Part shown: positions 10,000-19,212 of the stretch, piece by piece
How the letters are laid out: each line of letters opens with the position of its first letter
How positions within the stretch are numbered: position 1 is the first letter of the stretch
From: Paenibacillus fonticola DSM 21315
GTDB lineage: Bacteria > Bacillota > Bacilli > Paenibacillales > Paenibacillaceae
Direction: 5' to 3'
DNA length: 64,000 bases
Assembly: GCF_000381905.1 (NCBI RefSeq)
Contig: NZ_KB907253.1
Coordinates: forward strand, 145,659 to 209,658
Position numbers and translations under genes: made by a program
The notes under the pieces: generated by a model
Databases searched by the model: none
What the model saw: only the letters and a program-made list of their open reading frames with translations
Told to the model about the DNA's origin: nothing

Positions 10000-10170
10000 G
10001 TGGAACGTTTTAGTTATTGTGTTGTACTGCCCGGTGAACAATACAGCGGCTTGAATGACAGGGTCAGTCAGACTTCACAGCAGATTATGGCCTTGATTTC
10101 AGGGGAGAATTTGCTGAATATAACGATTGCACCAGATGATAAGGGGCTGGCATTGGCGATGGTGAACTAA
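10000..10170 (+). CDS. Small protein of unknown function ahead of a sensor kinase
   Basis: A 56-residue frame starting at GTG 10000 with a strong GGAGGAG at 9988-9994 and ending TAA 10168-10170, immediately before the kinase start. The sequence (MERFSYCVVLPGEQYSGLND..., ending LALAMVN) has no membrane helix and no family I recognise. The good ribosome site and zero spacing to the kinase suggest it is translated and may couple kinase translation, since the kinase has no strong site of its own. It could be a leader peptide or a genuine small protein. Confidence 0.5.
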   Translation: MERFSYCVVLPGEQYSGLNDRVSQTSQQIMALISGENLLNITIAPDDKGLALAMVN

Positions 10171-10173
10171 TTG

Positions 10174-12006
10174 ATGCTAAAACAGAAAGCTACTCGTTTT
10201 GTCAGTATCAAGACGAAAATCAATGTGCTGTTCCTGCTGGTTATCCTTGTTCCGATTCTGACTATGTTTATTAACTCATATATTTCTTCCCAACAGCTGC
10301 TGGAGCGAAGGTATACCGATTTAATGCAGGACATTTCAAGGCAAGCGAATATTCGGATTGAAGAATTCCTCAAGGATGTTAAGGAAATTTCGTTAGTATC
10401 CAGTTACGGAATCAATAGTTATGTGTCCGCAGTATCGCAGGAAAATTATCCCGTGCAAAATTATTTGCGCGACAGTTCAAAGGCGAATGAAAATCAGGTG
10501 GCTCAGCTATTAATGAATTATATCATTATGAAGGACCGTGCCTTCTCCATATATATTTATAATCTAAACGGGGGAGAGGACATTTATATCCGCTCCTATA
10601 AGCCTATTGATTATACGTATTACCCTGTAAATGAGGAATGGTTCCAGGAGTTTCTGCATTCGGAAGCTATTACAATGGATTTGTCAACCCGTTTGGACAA
10701 GCAGACGCAGCAAGAGGGCAACTGGGCGATCTTCAATATTCGTAAAATATTTGATATGGAAGATGGCAAGCTGATGGGGGTTATGGTCATCAGCCTTGAT
10801 ATTGACTTCATTGACCGCCTAAACAGCCGATTGCAGAAGGAAATTCGGAGCTCCTTTACGATCGTGGATGATCAGGACCGGATTATCTTCAATAGCAATC
10901 ATGACTTGATCGGACAGCCGTTCAGCGCCTCCTTTCCACTGGATAGCAGCATGTCAACAAATACAGAGCGGCAAATTGTGACTTTAGATGGCAGGGACTA
11001 TATTTTGATACAAACGCCCTTTGAGCAGCATGAGTGGAAAAGCTATTTGTATATGCCAGTGGATGAGCTGGCAGTAGAAGGAAATATTCTGAAGCGGAAT
11101 CTGATCTACATTGTGGTTATTCTGGTGATTTTCGCGCTCATCAGCTCGTTTTACTTGTCTAATCTGATTACTAGACCCATTAAGCGTCTGATGAAAAATA
11201 TGACCTTGGTAGAGCAAGGCAAGTTTGACAATTTGCCGGATGTTGGCTCTAACGATGAAATCGGCTTGCTGTCCGTCCGCTTCGAGCAGATGTCGTCTGA
11301 GCTGAAGCAGTTGGTGGAGCGAATCTATCAGGAGCAGGAGGAGAAGACGGAGGCGGAAATTCGTGCTCTTCAAGCGCAGATTAATCCTCATTTTCTGTAT
11401 AACACATTAAATTCGGTGAAATGGATTGCCTCTATGCAGCGCTCTGACAAAATTGTCGAAATGACCGAAGCGTTGATTTCGATTTTGCGCTATGCCAGCA
11501 AAAATGATGATGGGAAGGTTTCGATCCGTGAGGAATTGGAGTATGTCGGTCATTATATTACGATACAGAAGGTGCGTTATTACAATAAAATAGTCGTTGT
11601 CTATGAATTGGATGAGTCGCTGCTGGATTATCCGATACCAAAGCTTAGCATTCAGCCCCTTGTGGAGAATGCGATTTTTCATGGTATTGCCGAGCTTGAA
11701 GACGAGGGGACGATTACGATATCGGTCCAAACGACCGGCGAATCGGATATTGCCATTGTTGTGACCGATAATGGCAAAGGGATGGAGCAGGAGGCGGCTG
11801 AGGAACTCAAGCAGCAATTGCTTGGATTGAAGGGAGAAGAAAGTATTGGCCTAAGCAATGTCCATAACCGGATACGACGGGTGTTTGGGGTTGGAAGTGG
11901 TGTATCCTTCCAAAGCATAGGGGGCAGGGGCTCATCATTTGTCATTACGATTCCCAAAAGAAAGGAGGCGGATTTGAATGATGAAGGTGATGATCGTGGA
12001 CGATGA
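10174..12006 (+). CDS. YesM-family sensor histidine kinase
   Basis: Sensor kinase of about 610 residues. TM1 is NVLFLLVILVPILTMFINSY; an extracellular Cache-like sensor region follows; TM2 is LIYIVVILVIFALISSFYL; then a HAMP domain (ITRPIKRLMKNM...), the His_kinase domain with His406 in QINPHFLYNTLNSVKW, and an ATPase domain (PLVENAIFHG, DNGKGMEQE, IGLSNVHNRI). The start is ATG 10174 or the adjacent TTG 10171, with translation probably coupled to the small frame just upstream. The neighbouring alpha-galactosidase and sugar-binding genes imply that it senses an alpha-galactoside or its binding protein (inference). Confidence 0.9.
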   Translation: MLKQKATRFVSIKTKINVLFLLVILVPILTMFINSYISSQQLLERRYTDLMQDISRQANIRIEEFLKDVKEISLVSSYGINSYVSAVSQENYPVQNYLRDSSKANENQVAQLLMNYIIMKDRAFSIYIYNLNGGEDIYIRSYKPIDYTYYPVNEEWFQEFLHSEAITMDLSTRLDKQTQQEGNWAIFNIRKIFDMEDGKLMGVMVISLDIDFIDRLNSRLQKEIRSSFTIVDDQDRIIFNSNHDLIGQPFSASFPLDSSMSTNTERQIVTLDGRDYILIQTPFEQHEWKSYLYMPVDELAVEGNILKRNLIYIVVILVIFALISSFYLSNLITRPIKRLMKNMTLVEQGKFDNLPDVGSNDEIGLLSVRFEQMSSELKQLVERIYQEQEEKTEAEIRALQAQINPHFLYNTLNSVKWIASMQRSDKIVEMTEALISILRYASKNDDGKVSIREELEYVGHYITIQKVRYYNKIVVVYELDESLLDYPIPKLSIQPLVENAIFHGIAELEDEGTITISVQTTGESDIAIVVTDNGKGMEQEAAEELKQQLLGLKGEESIGLSNVHNRIRRVFGVGSGVSFQSIGGRGSSFVITIPKRKEADLNDEGDDRGR

Positions 12007-13573
12007 GCTATTGATGCGAATTGGTCTAAAGTCCATGCTGAATTGGGAAGAGCACGGATTTCAAATTATCGGAGAGGCCGCCAATGGAAAGGAAGCGCTC
12101 CTAATGATTCGCCAGCAGCCGCCTGATCTGATTATTACAGATATTAAGATGCCTGTCATGGATGGGCTTGAATTGATTCGACAAGCCTCGCAAATGCTGA
12201 ACCATTGCCAGTATGTCATACTAAGTTGCCTGGATGAATTTCACTATGCCAAGGAAGCCTTGCGCCTGGGAGCCGCCGATTATCTAATTAAAGGCGATAT
12301 TAAAATGCAGATGTTGCTTGAAGTGCTGGAAACGGTTAAGCAAAGGTCATCCAGGGCTTCTTCGGCCTGGCAAGAAGCTTCGGAGCTGTCCGAGCTGAAG
12401 GAAAGCGTGAGCTACTTGAAGGAGAAGCTGTTTAAAGAGCTGTTCAGCGGTTTTTTGAACGAGGAGGAATTGTTGCATCGCTGTGAAACATTCCGTGTCA
12501 ATCTCGTCCAGGCTCCGTTGATTCTACTCAAGATGAAAGTGGAGCGTTTTGAAGATTTGCGCAGGAAGTATGTGGAGCAGGATGAGAAATTGCTGCGCTA
12601 TTCGATAGTGAATATTCTTGAGGAACTGCTGCCTCGCAAGTGGTATAAGGAGATTGTGACCTTGAACTCGGCCGAATATGTCATTGTAATGAATATTCAT
12701 GGTGAGGATGCTGACAAATTTGCGCTTGATCTGGGCCGAATGCTGGATCGAATTATGATAGCAATGAAGGATTTCCTGAATATTGGGCTTTATATCGGTG
12801 TTAGTGGACAGGTGAATGAATTCTTCGATTTGAAGAAGGCTTATATGGAGGCAGATGCTGCCCTCAAACAACTGTTCTATGAGGAAGCCAGCCGTGTGCA
12901 TTACTATGCCTCAGGCATAGCTGCTGCGAGCAAGAGCAGCTTCCGGCTCAGCCGAGGCGAGGAGCAGCAACTGCGGGACCTTGTTGAGAAGGGCGGAGAG
13001 GAGAGCAAGCAGTACTTGAGCTTGTTGAAGCAGCGCTTGAAGCAAGAAGGAGTCTCCGAGGAGGGGATCAGAAAAGCCTATCTGCACTTGTTATCGCTGA
13101 TAACAACTTGTTTTCCAGGGACACCGGAATGGTGGAGCGAGGGGAGAACCCCTTATGAGCAACTGCTGCTTGAGGAAAAGCTGGAGGGCATGCATCTGTT
13201 GATTGTGCAATTTATGGAGCAATGCATCGAGCACAATCGTATGCCAGGACGGGGCGCACATAGCTATGCAGATCAGGTTTGTACGATTATACGGAACCAA
13301 TATGCGGAGGATATTTCCTTGCAAACGGTATCTCGGCAGATCAATGTTAATGCATCCTACCTTAGTCGTGTGTTCAAACAGGAAACCGGAGTGAATTTCG
13401 TTGCCTACTTGACCAGAGTGCGGATTGAGAAGGCGCAGCAATTGCTGCGCGAGGGCGGCTATAAGGTGTACGAGGTTGCCGATCAGGTCGGCTATCGTAA
13501 TACGGCCTATTTCAGTAAAATCTTCAAAAAAATTGTAGGCGTAAGTCCAGAAGAATTTGGAGCTAAATTATAA
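11978..13573 (+). CDS. YesN-family response regulator (REC plus AraC)
   Basis: A 531-residue regulator overlapping the kinase end by 29 bases, with AAAGGAGG at 11961-11968. The receiver domain begins MMKVMIVDDELLMRIG with Asp55 in LIITDIKMPVMDG. A middle region of about 290 residues typical of YesN follows, and the C-terminus holds two helix-turn-helix motifs (DISLQTVSRQINVNASYLSRVFKQETG and YEVADQVGYRNTAYFSKIFKKIVG). It most likely activates the sugar-transport and alpha-galactosidase operon that begins after the terminator downstream. Confidence 0.9.
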   Translation: MMKVMIVDDELLMRIGLKSMLNWEEHGFQIIGEAANGKEALLMIRQQPPDLIITDIKMPVMDGLELIRQASQMLNHCQYVILSCLDEFHYAKEALRLGAADYLIKGDIKMQMLLEVLETVKQRSSRASSAWQEASELSELKESVSYLKEKLFKELFSGFLNEEELLHRCETFRVNLVQAPLILLKMKVERFEDLRRKYVEQDEKLLRYSIVNILEELLPRKWYKEIVTLNSAEYVIVMNIHGEDADKFALDLGRMLDRIMIAMKDFLNIGLYIGVSGQVNEFFDLKKAYMEADAALKQLFYEEASRVHYYASGIAAASKSSFRLSRGEEQQLRDLVEKGGEESKQYLSLLKQRLKQEGVSEEGIRKAYLHLLSLITTCFPGTPEWWSEGRTPYEQLLLEEKLEGMHLLIVQFMEQCIEHNRMPGRGAHSYADQVCTIIRNQYAEDISLQTVSRQINVNASYLSRVFKQETGVNFVAYLTRVRIEKAQQLLREGGYKVYEVADQVGYRNTAYFSKIFKKIVGVSPEEFGAKL

Positions 13574-13602
13574 ATAAGTAAAAAAAAGAATTATAAAAGT
13601 AA

Positions 13603-13642
13603 AAGAAGTGCATGGCTTAGGGCGTGTGCTTCTTTTTTTTGT
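13603..13642 (+). terminator. Intrinsic terminator after the two-component pair
   Basis: AAGAAGTGCATGG folds on GTGTGCTTCTT, with several G-U pairs, and is followed by a long T run. It separates the regulatory genes from the transport operon, which has its own promoter. Confidence 0.65.
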
Positions 13643-13686
13643 TCAATAACTCAAAAAAGAATCTATAGAAGTAAAAAACGTTAATT

Positions 13687-13716
13687 TTGAAAGCACAATG
13701 ATTACTCTACTATACA
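13687..13716 (+). promoter_or_regulatory. Candidate sigma-A promoter of the alpha-galactoside operon
   Basis: TTGAAA at 13687-13692 and TATACA at 13711-13716 are separated by 18 bases, about 45 bases before the first gene. The weak -10 fits a promoter that needs the neighbouring AraC-type activator. Confidence 0.5.
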
Positions 13717-13760
13717 AGGTGAGGATAAAGACTACTACTTGCATAAAGGGGAATGGAGAC

Positions 13761-15047
13761 ATGAGAAGAAAAGCGTTGCCGCTGTTGTTGATGCTGACAT
13801 TGCTGCTGGCATTGACGGCTTGTGGCGGAAGTGGAAAATCCGAGGGACAGAGTAATAGCGGGGATACGGACCAACAAGGCTCGAAAGGAAAAGAAGTAAC
13901 ACTGACCTACGCCATGTGGGACTCTACTCAAGCGAAGAGCTTGAGAACGCTGCTTGATGAATTTGAGGATAAGAATCCGGGGATTAAGGTTAATGTCGAA
14001 GTAACCGGATGGTCAGATTACTGGACCATGCTTGAAGCAGGAGCGACTGGGGGCTCTTTGCCGGATGTGTTCTGGATGCACTCCAATGAAATTTACCGTT
14101 ATGCCTCTAACGGAATGCTTCTGGATTTGACAGATAAAATCAGCTCCAGCAACCAGGTGGATGTTAGCAAATATCCTGATGGCTTGGTGAAGATTTATAA
14201 CTATGAAGGCAAGCAATATGCTGTGCCTAAGGATTTCGATACGATCGGACTGTGGTATAACAAGACGATGTTTGATGCAGCAGGTTTAAGCTATCCGGAT
14301 GAAACCTGGACATGGGACGATCTCTACAATGCGGCGAAGACGTTGACGAAGGACGGAACATACGGCATTCTTGCCCCGCTGCATAACCAGGAAGGGTATT
14401 ATAACTTTGTTTATCAAAATGGCGGCACGATCATTACCGATGATAAGAAATCTGGCTATGATGATCCTAAGACGATTGAGGCGTTGGAGTTCTACATTAA
14501 ATTGATTCATGAGGGCTTGTCTCCTGAAGTATACGGCGACGGCGGACGCGCGGAAATGGTGCAAAACGGGGTTGCGGCTATGGGCTTCTTCGGTTCATGG
14601 AACTTGTCCGGATTTACAGATAATGAAGCTATGGCGGAGAATTTCGATGTTGCCGTGCTTCCTAAGCAGGAAAGACAGGCCTCAATCTACAATGGTTTGG
14701 GAAATGCGGTAGCATTCAATACGAAGCACCCAGAGGAAGCCTGGAAGCTGGTTGAATATTTGGGCTCCAAGGAAGGTCAGGACAGACAGGCTGAATTAGG
14801 CATCGCGATTTCTGCTTATGAAGGCTCTGCTGATCTGTGGCTGTCCTCCAATAAGACGTACAATATTAAAGCCTTTGTGGATATGGTTCAATATGGCGTG
14901 ATTCGTCCTTATTCAAATTCCACAGCGGTATGGGAAGATAAAGCGTATGAGGCATTAAAGCCTGCATTCATGGGGGAGACCACTGTGGAAGAAGCAGCTA
15001 AAAATGCAGCCAAAATTATGAATGAAAGTCTGGCGGAAGAGAAGTAA
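13761..15047 (+). CDS. ABC transporter sugar-binding lipoprotein
   Basis: Extracellular solute-binding lipoprotein (family 1, MalE-like) of about 428 residues. The signal peptide MRRKALPLLLMLTLLLALTAC has the lipobox LTAC with Cys21, and a Gly/Ser/Asp-rich linker follows. The start is ATG 13761 after GGGGAATGGAG; an upstream in-frame extension from 13698 would place extra residues before the signal and is unlikely. The mature region has the usual DVFWMHSNEIYRYASNGMLLDLTDKI-type hinge segment. With the two permeases behind it, it forms an importer, probably for raffinose- or melibiose-type alpha-galactosides, as judged from the GH36 enzyme in the operon. Confidence 0.9.
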   Translation: MRRKALPLLLMLTLLLALTACGGSGKSEGQSNSGDTDQQGSKGKEVTLTYAMWDSTQAKSLRTLLDEFEDKNPGIKVNVEVTGWSDYWTMLEAGATGGSLPDVFWMHSNEIYRYASNGMLLDLTDKISSSNQVDVSKYPDGLVKIYNYEGKQYAVPKDFDTIGLWYNKTMFDAAGLSYPDETWTWDDLYNAAKTLTKDGTYGILAPLHNQEGYYNFVYQNGGTIITDDKKSGYDDPKTIEALEFYIKLIHEGLSPEVYGDGGRAEMVQNGVAAMGFFGSWNLSGFTDNEAMAENFDVAVLPKQERQASIYNGLGNAVAFNTKHPEEAWKLVEYLGSKEGQDRQAELGIAISAYEGSADLWLSSNKTYNIKAFVDMVQYGVIRPYSNSTAVWEDKAYEALKPAFMGETTVEEAAKNAAKIMNESLAEEK

Positions 15048-15133
15048 CATTTCAATTCCTTAATTTAAAAGGCAGCAGTTGCATCCCTTGGGCATGTGGC
15101 TGCTGCCTATCTAAACAGGAGTGTGAAATAAAT

Positions 15134-16045
15134 ATGGAGAGAGTCCTGCAAAGCAAGGCATCCAGAAGAATCAGGAATGAATGGTACTGGGCCTGGTTTT
15201 TTATTGCTCCTACCATTATTGGGCTTGTGGTACTGAATATCATACCGATATTTCAGACGGTGTACATGAGCTTCTTTAAGAGTGGAGATTTTGGCAAAAG
15301 CAATGTATTCATAGGTTTCGACAATTATATCAAAATGTTTAGCGATGCACAGGTGTGGCACGCGGTGGCCAACACGCTATTGTATACTTTGCTGGTTGTC
15401 CCCGTTAGCATCGCCTTGGCTATGCTTCTGGCTGTGCTGTTAAACGGAAAGATCCGAGGAAAGTCATTATACCGTACCATTTATTTCATCCCGATGGTGG
15501 CTGCGCCAGCCGCAGTAACCATGGTATGGAAATGGCTGTACAATACACAATTTGGATTGATAAATTATGGCTTGGGACAACTGGGCCTGCCTGCGGTGAA
15601 CTGGGTCAACAATCCGAATGTGGCAATGATCTCTATTGCTATTATCGGCATCTGGAGCGTCATAGGCTATAACATGGTTCTGCTTCTGGCTGGCCTTCAA
15701 GAGATTCCGAGAGATTATTATGAAGCCTCCGAAATTGATGGTGCGGGTAAATGGAGACAGTTCTTTGTTATTACGCTGCCGCTTGTGACACCGACGCTGT
15801 TCTTTGTGCTTGTTACCTCTATGATTCAGTCAATGCAAGTATTTGATGTGATCTACATGATGATTGACGTTACGAATCCAGCTTATGAGAATACGGTTTC
15901 TCTCGTATATCTGTTCTACAACAACTCATTTAAATATTCCAACAAGGGTTATGGCTCAGCGATTGTCATGCTCCTGCTTGTCATTATTATGATTATTACC
16001 GTGTTCCAAATGAAGGCTCAGAAGAAATGGGTCAACTATATGTAA
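15134..16045 (+). CDS. ABC sugar permease, MalF-like
   Basis: A 303-residue inner-membrane permease with six predicted helices. It has the EAA-type cytoplasmic loop EASEIDGAGKWRQFFVITLPLVTP, which contacts the ATPase. The ribosome site is AGGAGTG before ATG 15134. It pairs with the next permease. The operon contains no ATP-binding subunit, so a shared MsmX-type ATPase encoded elsewhere is expected, as is known for many Firmicute sugar importers. Confidence 0.9.
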   Translation: MERVLQSKASRRIRNEWYWAWFFIAPTIIGLVVLNIIPIFQTVYMSFFKSGDFGKSNVFIGFDNYIKMFSDAQVWHAVANTLLYTLLVVPVSIALAMLLAVLLNGKIRGKSLYRTIYFIPMVAAPAAVTMVWKWLYNTQFGLINYGLGQLGLPAVNWVNNPNVAMISIAIIGIWSVIGYNMVLLLAGLQEIPRDYYEASEIDGAGKWRQFFVITLPLVTPTLFFVLVTSMIQSMQVFDVIYMMIDVTNPAYENTVSLVYLFYNNSFKYSNKGYGSAIVMLLLVIIMIITVFQMKAQKKWVNYM

Positions 16046-16061
16046 GGAGGAGCTGAAATTA

Positions 16062-16889
16062 ATGACACACAATAAAATTGCAACCGGCGTTAAGCATCTA
16101 TTTCTAATCGTTGGCGCAGCTATCATGATTATGCCTTTTGTCTGGATGCTGCTAACCTCAGTTAAGACGGTTGGCGAATCTACTTCGCTTAATCCATTTA
16201 TCTTCTTTCCGACCGTGTGGAAATGGGAGAATTACGTTGAAGTTATTCAGCAGAATAATTTTCTTCGCTTATATATAAATACATTTGCAATGATGGCTAT
16301 ACGAGTAGCTTGCTCGCTTTTGTTCAGTGCGATGGCAGCTTATGCATTTGCCCGTTTAAATTTTCCGGGGAAGAACTTCTTCTTTGGCTTGGTGCTCTTC
16401 CAAATGATGGTTCCAACTCAAATCTTCATTATTCCACAATATTTAATGGTGGATGCTCTGGGAATGAGAAATACGTTATTCGCTCTTGTGTTTCCTGGCT
16501 TGGTCAGTGCCTTCGGTACATTTCTGCTGCGGCAGTTTTTCATGGGTTTGCCCAAGGAACTGGAGGAGGCGGCGAGATTGGATGGCTGCAACATCGGACA
16601 GACCTTCCTGAAGGTCATGCTGCCCTTAACGCGCTCTGGTCTGATGGCTCTCGGAATCTTTACCGCATTGTTTGCTTTTAAGGACATGATGTGGCCGATG
16701 ATTGTCAATACAAGCTCCAATGCAGCCACGTTGTCCTCGGCACTAGCCAAAATTCAAAGCGCCTATTCCATTGACTATCCTGAGCTGATGGCTGCTTCCG
16801 TACTGGCTGTGTGGCCGATGCTTGCGATATATATTATGTTCCAGAAGCAGTTTGTTGAGGGGATTGCAACCTCTGGCGGCAAATTGTAA
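16062..16889 (+). CDS. ABC sugar permease, MalG-like
   Basis: A 275-residue permease with six helices and the EAA loop EEAARLDGCNIGQTFLKVMLPLTRS. It begins 16 bases after the first permease with a strong TAAGGAGGAG site, and ends close to the alpha-galactosidase start. It forms the membrane channel heterodimer with its neighbour for alpha-galactoside uptake. Confidence 0.9.
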   Translation: MTHNKIATGVKHLFLIVGAAIMIMPFVWMLLTSVKTVGESTSLNPFIFFPTVWKWENYVEVIQQNNFLRLYINTFAMMAIRVACSLLFSAMAAYAFARLNFPGKNFFFGLVLFQMMVPTQIFIIPQYLMVDALGMRNTLFALVFPGLVSAFGTFLLRQFFMGLPKELEEAARLDGCNIGQTFLKVMLPLTRSGLMALGIFTALFAFKDMMWPMIVNTSSNAATLSSALAKIQSAYSIDYPELMAASVLAVWPMLAIYIMFQKQFVEGIATSGGKL

Positions 16890-16920
16890 CAGGTATTAGA
16901 CGGAAGAAGGGAGAAGGAAA

Positions 16921-19134
16921 GTGGCTATTATTTATCATGAAAAATCCGGCGAGTTCCATTTGACGAATGGTCACATTAGCTATGTTATGAACATATTAGC
17001 TAACAAGCAGATTGGAAATTTATATTTTGGCCGAGCGATAACGGATCAGGATGACTTCGGCCATTTGCTAGAGGGGGGCCTAAAGGCACTCGCTGCTTAT
17101 GTATTTGAGGACGATTACCAATTGTCCTTGCAGTATACAAAGCAGGAATATCCTGCGTATGGCGCAACGGATTTTCGCTACCCGGCGGTGGAAATTAAGC
17201 AGGAGAATGGAAGCCGGATTACCCATTTCCAGTATCAGGGACATCAGGTGTTCCAGGGGAAGAAGAAGCTCCCGGGGCTTCCGGCCACTTATGTGGAAAA
17301 TGATACTGAGGCCGAAACGCTGGAAATCACCTTGTACGATGAAGTAATTGATGCAGAATTAATACTCAGCTATACAATATTCAGTCATTTGCCCGTTATC
17401 ACTCGGCATGTGCTGTTCCGCAATCGTGGCACATCTACCTGGAATATAACTCGCGCCTTAAGTGCTTGCATGGATTTGCCTGATCCGGAGTTCGAGATGC
17501 TTCATCTGGCAGGGGCATGGAGCCGGGAGCGCCATGTGAAGATCCGCAAGCTGGAGCAGGGGGTACAGGGCATCTACAGCCTGCGCGGAGCAAGCAGCGC
17601 TGAGCATAATCCATTTCTAGCCTTGAAGCGGCCAGGGACTGACGAGTTTTCTGGAGAGGTGTACGGCTTCAGTCTCGTCTATAGCGGAAACTTCCTGGCG
17701 CAGGTTGAGGTGGATACACATGATGCAACCAGAGTTCTACTAGGGATTCATCCTGATCAATTTGAATGGCCGTTGGCTCCGGGCGAGGTCTTTCAGACTC
17801 CAGAGGCTGTTCTGGTTCATTCCAATCAAGGTCTGAACGGAATGAGCCAGACCTTCCATCAGCTATTCCGAACACGTCTTGCCCGTGGACAATGGCGTGA
17901 CCGGGAACGTCCGATTCTCATTAACAACTGGGAGGCTACCTCGTTTGATTTTGATGAGGCTAAGATTTTACAATTGGCAGGCAGAGCCAGAGAGCTTGGC
18001 GTGGAGTTGTTCGTGCTGGACGACGGCTGGTTTGGTGCTCGAAATCACGATCGGGCTGGTCTCGGCGATTGGGTTGACAATACTCAGAAATTGCCGGGTG
18101 GTATTCGAGGGCTAGCGGCAAAAATAGAAGCGATGGGAATGAAATTCGGTCTCTGGTTTGAGCCAGAGATGGTGAATAAGGACAGCGATCTGTATCGGAT
18201 GCACCCGGACTGGATTTTGCATACTCCCGAACGCGCGGCCTCGCCATCGCGAAATCAATTTGTACTGGATTTCTCGCGCAAGGAAGTAGTGGATTATATT
18301 TATACATCCATGTCGAAGGTTCTTCGTGAGGCTGCCATTTCTTATGTGAAGTGGGATATGAACCGTTATATTACGGAATGTTATTCGCTGGGCTTATCCG
18401 CAGGAGAGCAAGGGAAGGTATTCCATCAATATATATTGGGCGTGTACGATCTGTACGAGAGACTGACCTCAGAATTTCCACACATCTTGTTTGAATCGTG
18501 CTCAAGCGGTGGAGCGAGATTTGATCCGGGTATTCTGTATTATGCCCCGCAGACGTGGACAAGTGATGATACGGATGCCATGGAAAGATTGAAAATCCAG
18601 TACGGCACGTCTATGCTCTATCCATTAAGCAGTATGGGGGCTCATGTATCTGAAGTGCCTAATCAGCAGGTTGGAAGAGTTACTCCGTTGGAAACCAGAG
18701 CCAATGTTGCCTATTTTGGCGCGTTTGGCTATGAGCTGGATTTGAATCTGTTGACAGCGGAGGAGGCAGAGGTGGTTGCTGAGCAAATCAAACTGGCTAA
18801 ACGGCATCGCAGACTGATTCATCAGGGCCTTTTTTATAGGTTAAAAAGTCCTTTCCAAGGACAGGCAACAGCCTGGATGGTTGTAGATAAGGCTATGAAT
18901 GAAGCGCTAGTAGGATACTATCAGGTTCTGAACGGTGTGAACGAGGGGTGGAAGAGACTGAAGCTGATGGGATTGCAGCCAGACACGCTGTATCAGGTCA
19001 ACGGCAATCCGGGCAGGCTGCATTACGGGGATGAGCTGATGTATGCCGGACTTGTCATCAAGAAAAATGAGCTGTGCGCGAACGGTGCAGACTTTAGCTC
19101 CACCTTGTTCCATTTGCAGCGTGTCGAAGCGTAA
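16921..19134 (+). CDS. GH36 alpha-galactosidase
   Basis: A 737-residue cytoplasmic enzyme starting at GTG 16921 after GAAGGGAGAAGG. Length and layout are those of the bacterial GH36 tetrameric alpha-galactosidases: N-terminal beta-sandwich, TIM barrel and C-terminal beta domain. The nucleophile is Asp479 in YVKWDMNR and the acid/base is Asp549 in TWTSDDTDA; both match the known GH36 positions closely. The substrate-binding stretch LFVLDDGWFGARNHD and the CSSGGARFDPG loop are intact. It hydrolyses terminal alpha-galactose from melibiose, raffinose or stachyose imported by the adjacent permeases. Confidence 0.93.
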   Translation: MAIIYHEKSGEFHLTNGHISYVMNILANKQIGNLYFGRAITDQDDFGHLLEGGLKALAAYVFEDDYQLSLQYTKQEYPAYGATDFRYPAVEIKQENGSRITHFQYQGHQVFQGKKKLPGLPATYVENDTEAETLEITLYDEVIDAELILSYTIFSHLPVITRHVLFRNRGTSTWNITRALSACMDLPDPEFEMLHLAGAWSRERHVKIRKLEQGVQGIYSLRGASSAEHNPFLALKRPGTDEFSGEVYGFSLVYSGNFLAQVEVDTHDATRVLLGIHPDQFEWPLAPGEVFQTPEAVLVHSNQGLNGMSQTFHQLFRTRLARGQWRDRERPILINNWEATSFDFDEAKILQLAGRARELGVELFVLDDGWFGARNHDRAGLGDWVDNTQKLPGGIRGLAAKIEAMGMKFGLWFEPEMVNKDSDLYRMHPDWILHTPERAASPSRNQFVLDFSRKEVVDYIYTSMSKVLREAAISYVKWDMNRYITECYSLGLSAGEQGKVFHQYILGVYDLYERLTSEFPHILFESCSSGGARFDPGILYYAPQTWTSDDTDAMERLKIQYGTSMLYPLSSMGAHVSEVPNQQVGRVTPLETRANVAYFGAFGYELDLNLLTAEEAEVVAEQIKLAKRHRRLIHQGLFYRLKSPFQGQATAWMVVDKAMNEALVGYYQVLNGVNEGWKRLKLMGLQPDTLYQVNGNPGRLHYGDELMYAGLVIKKNELCANGADFSSTLFHLQRVEA

Positions 19135-19156
19135 ATCTCATAGTATTTCGCTAAAA

Positions 19157-19176
19157 ATAGATTATACTCAATCTAT
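19157..19176. repeat. Small inverted repeat between alpha-galactosidase and second binding protein
   Basis: ATAGATT, 6 bases, AATCTAT. It could be an operator half-site pair or a weak RNA hairpin adjusting expression of the last gene. It has no T run, so it is not a normal terminator. Confidence 0.35.
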
Positions 19177-19212
19177 ATCAGGGATATATAAATGGAGAAG
19201 GTGATAGAGAGC

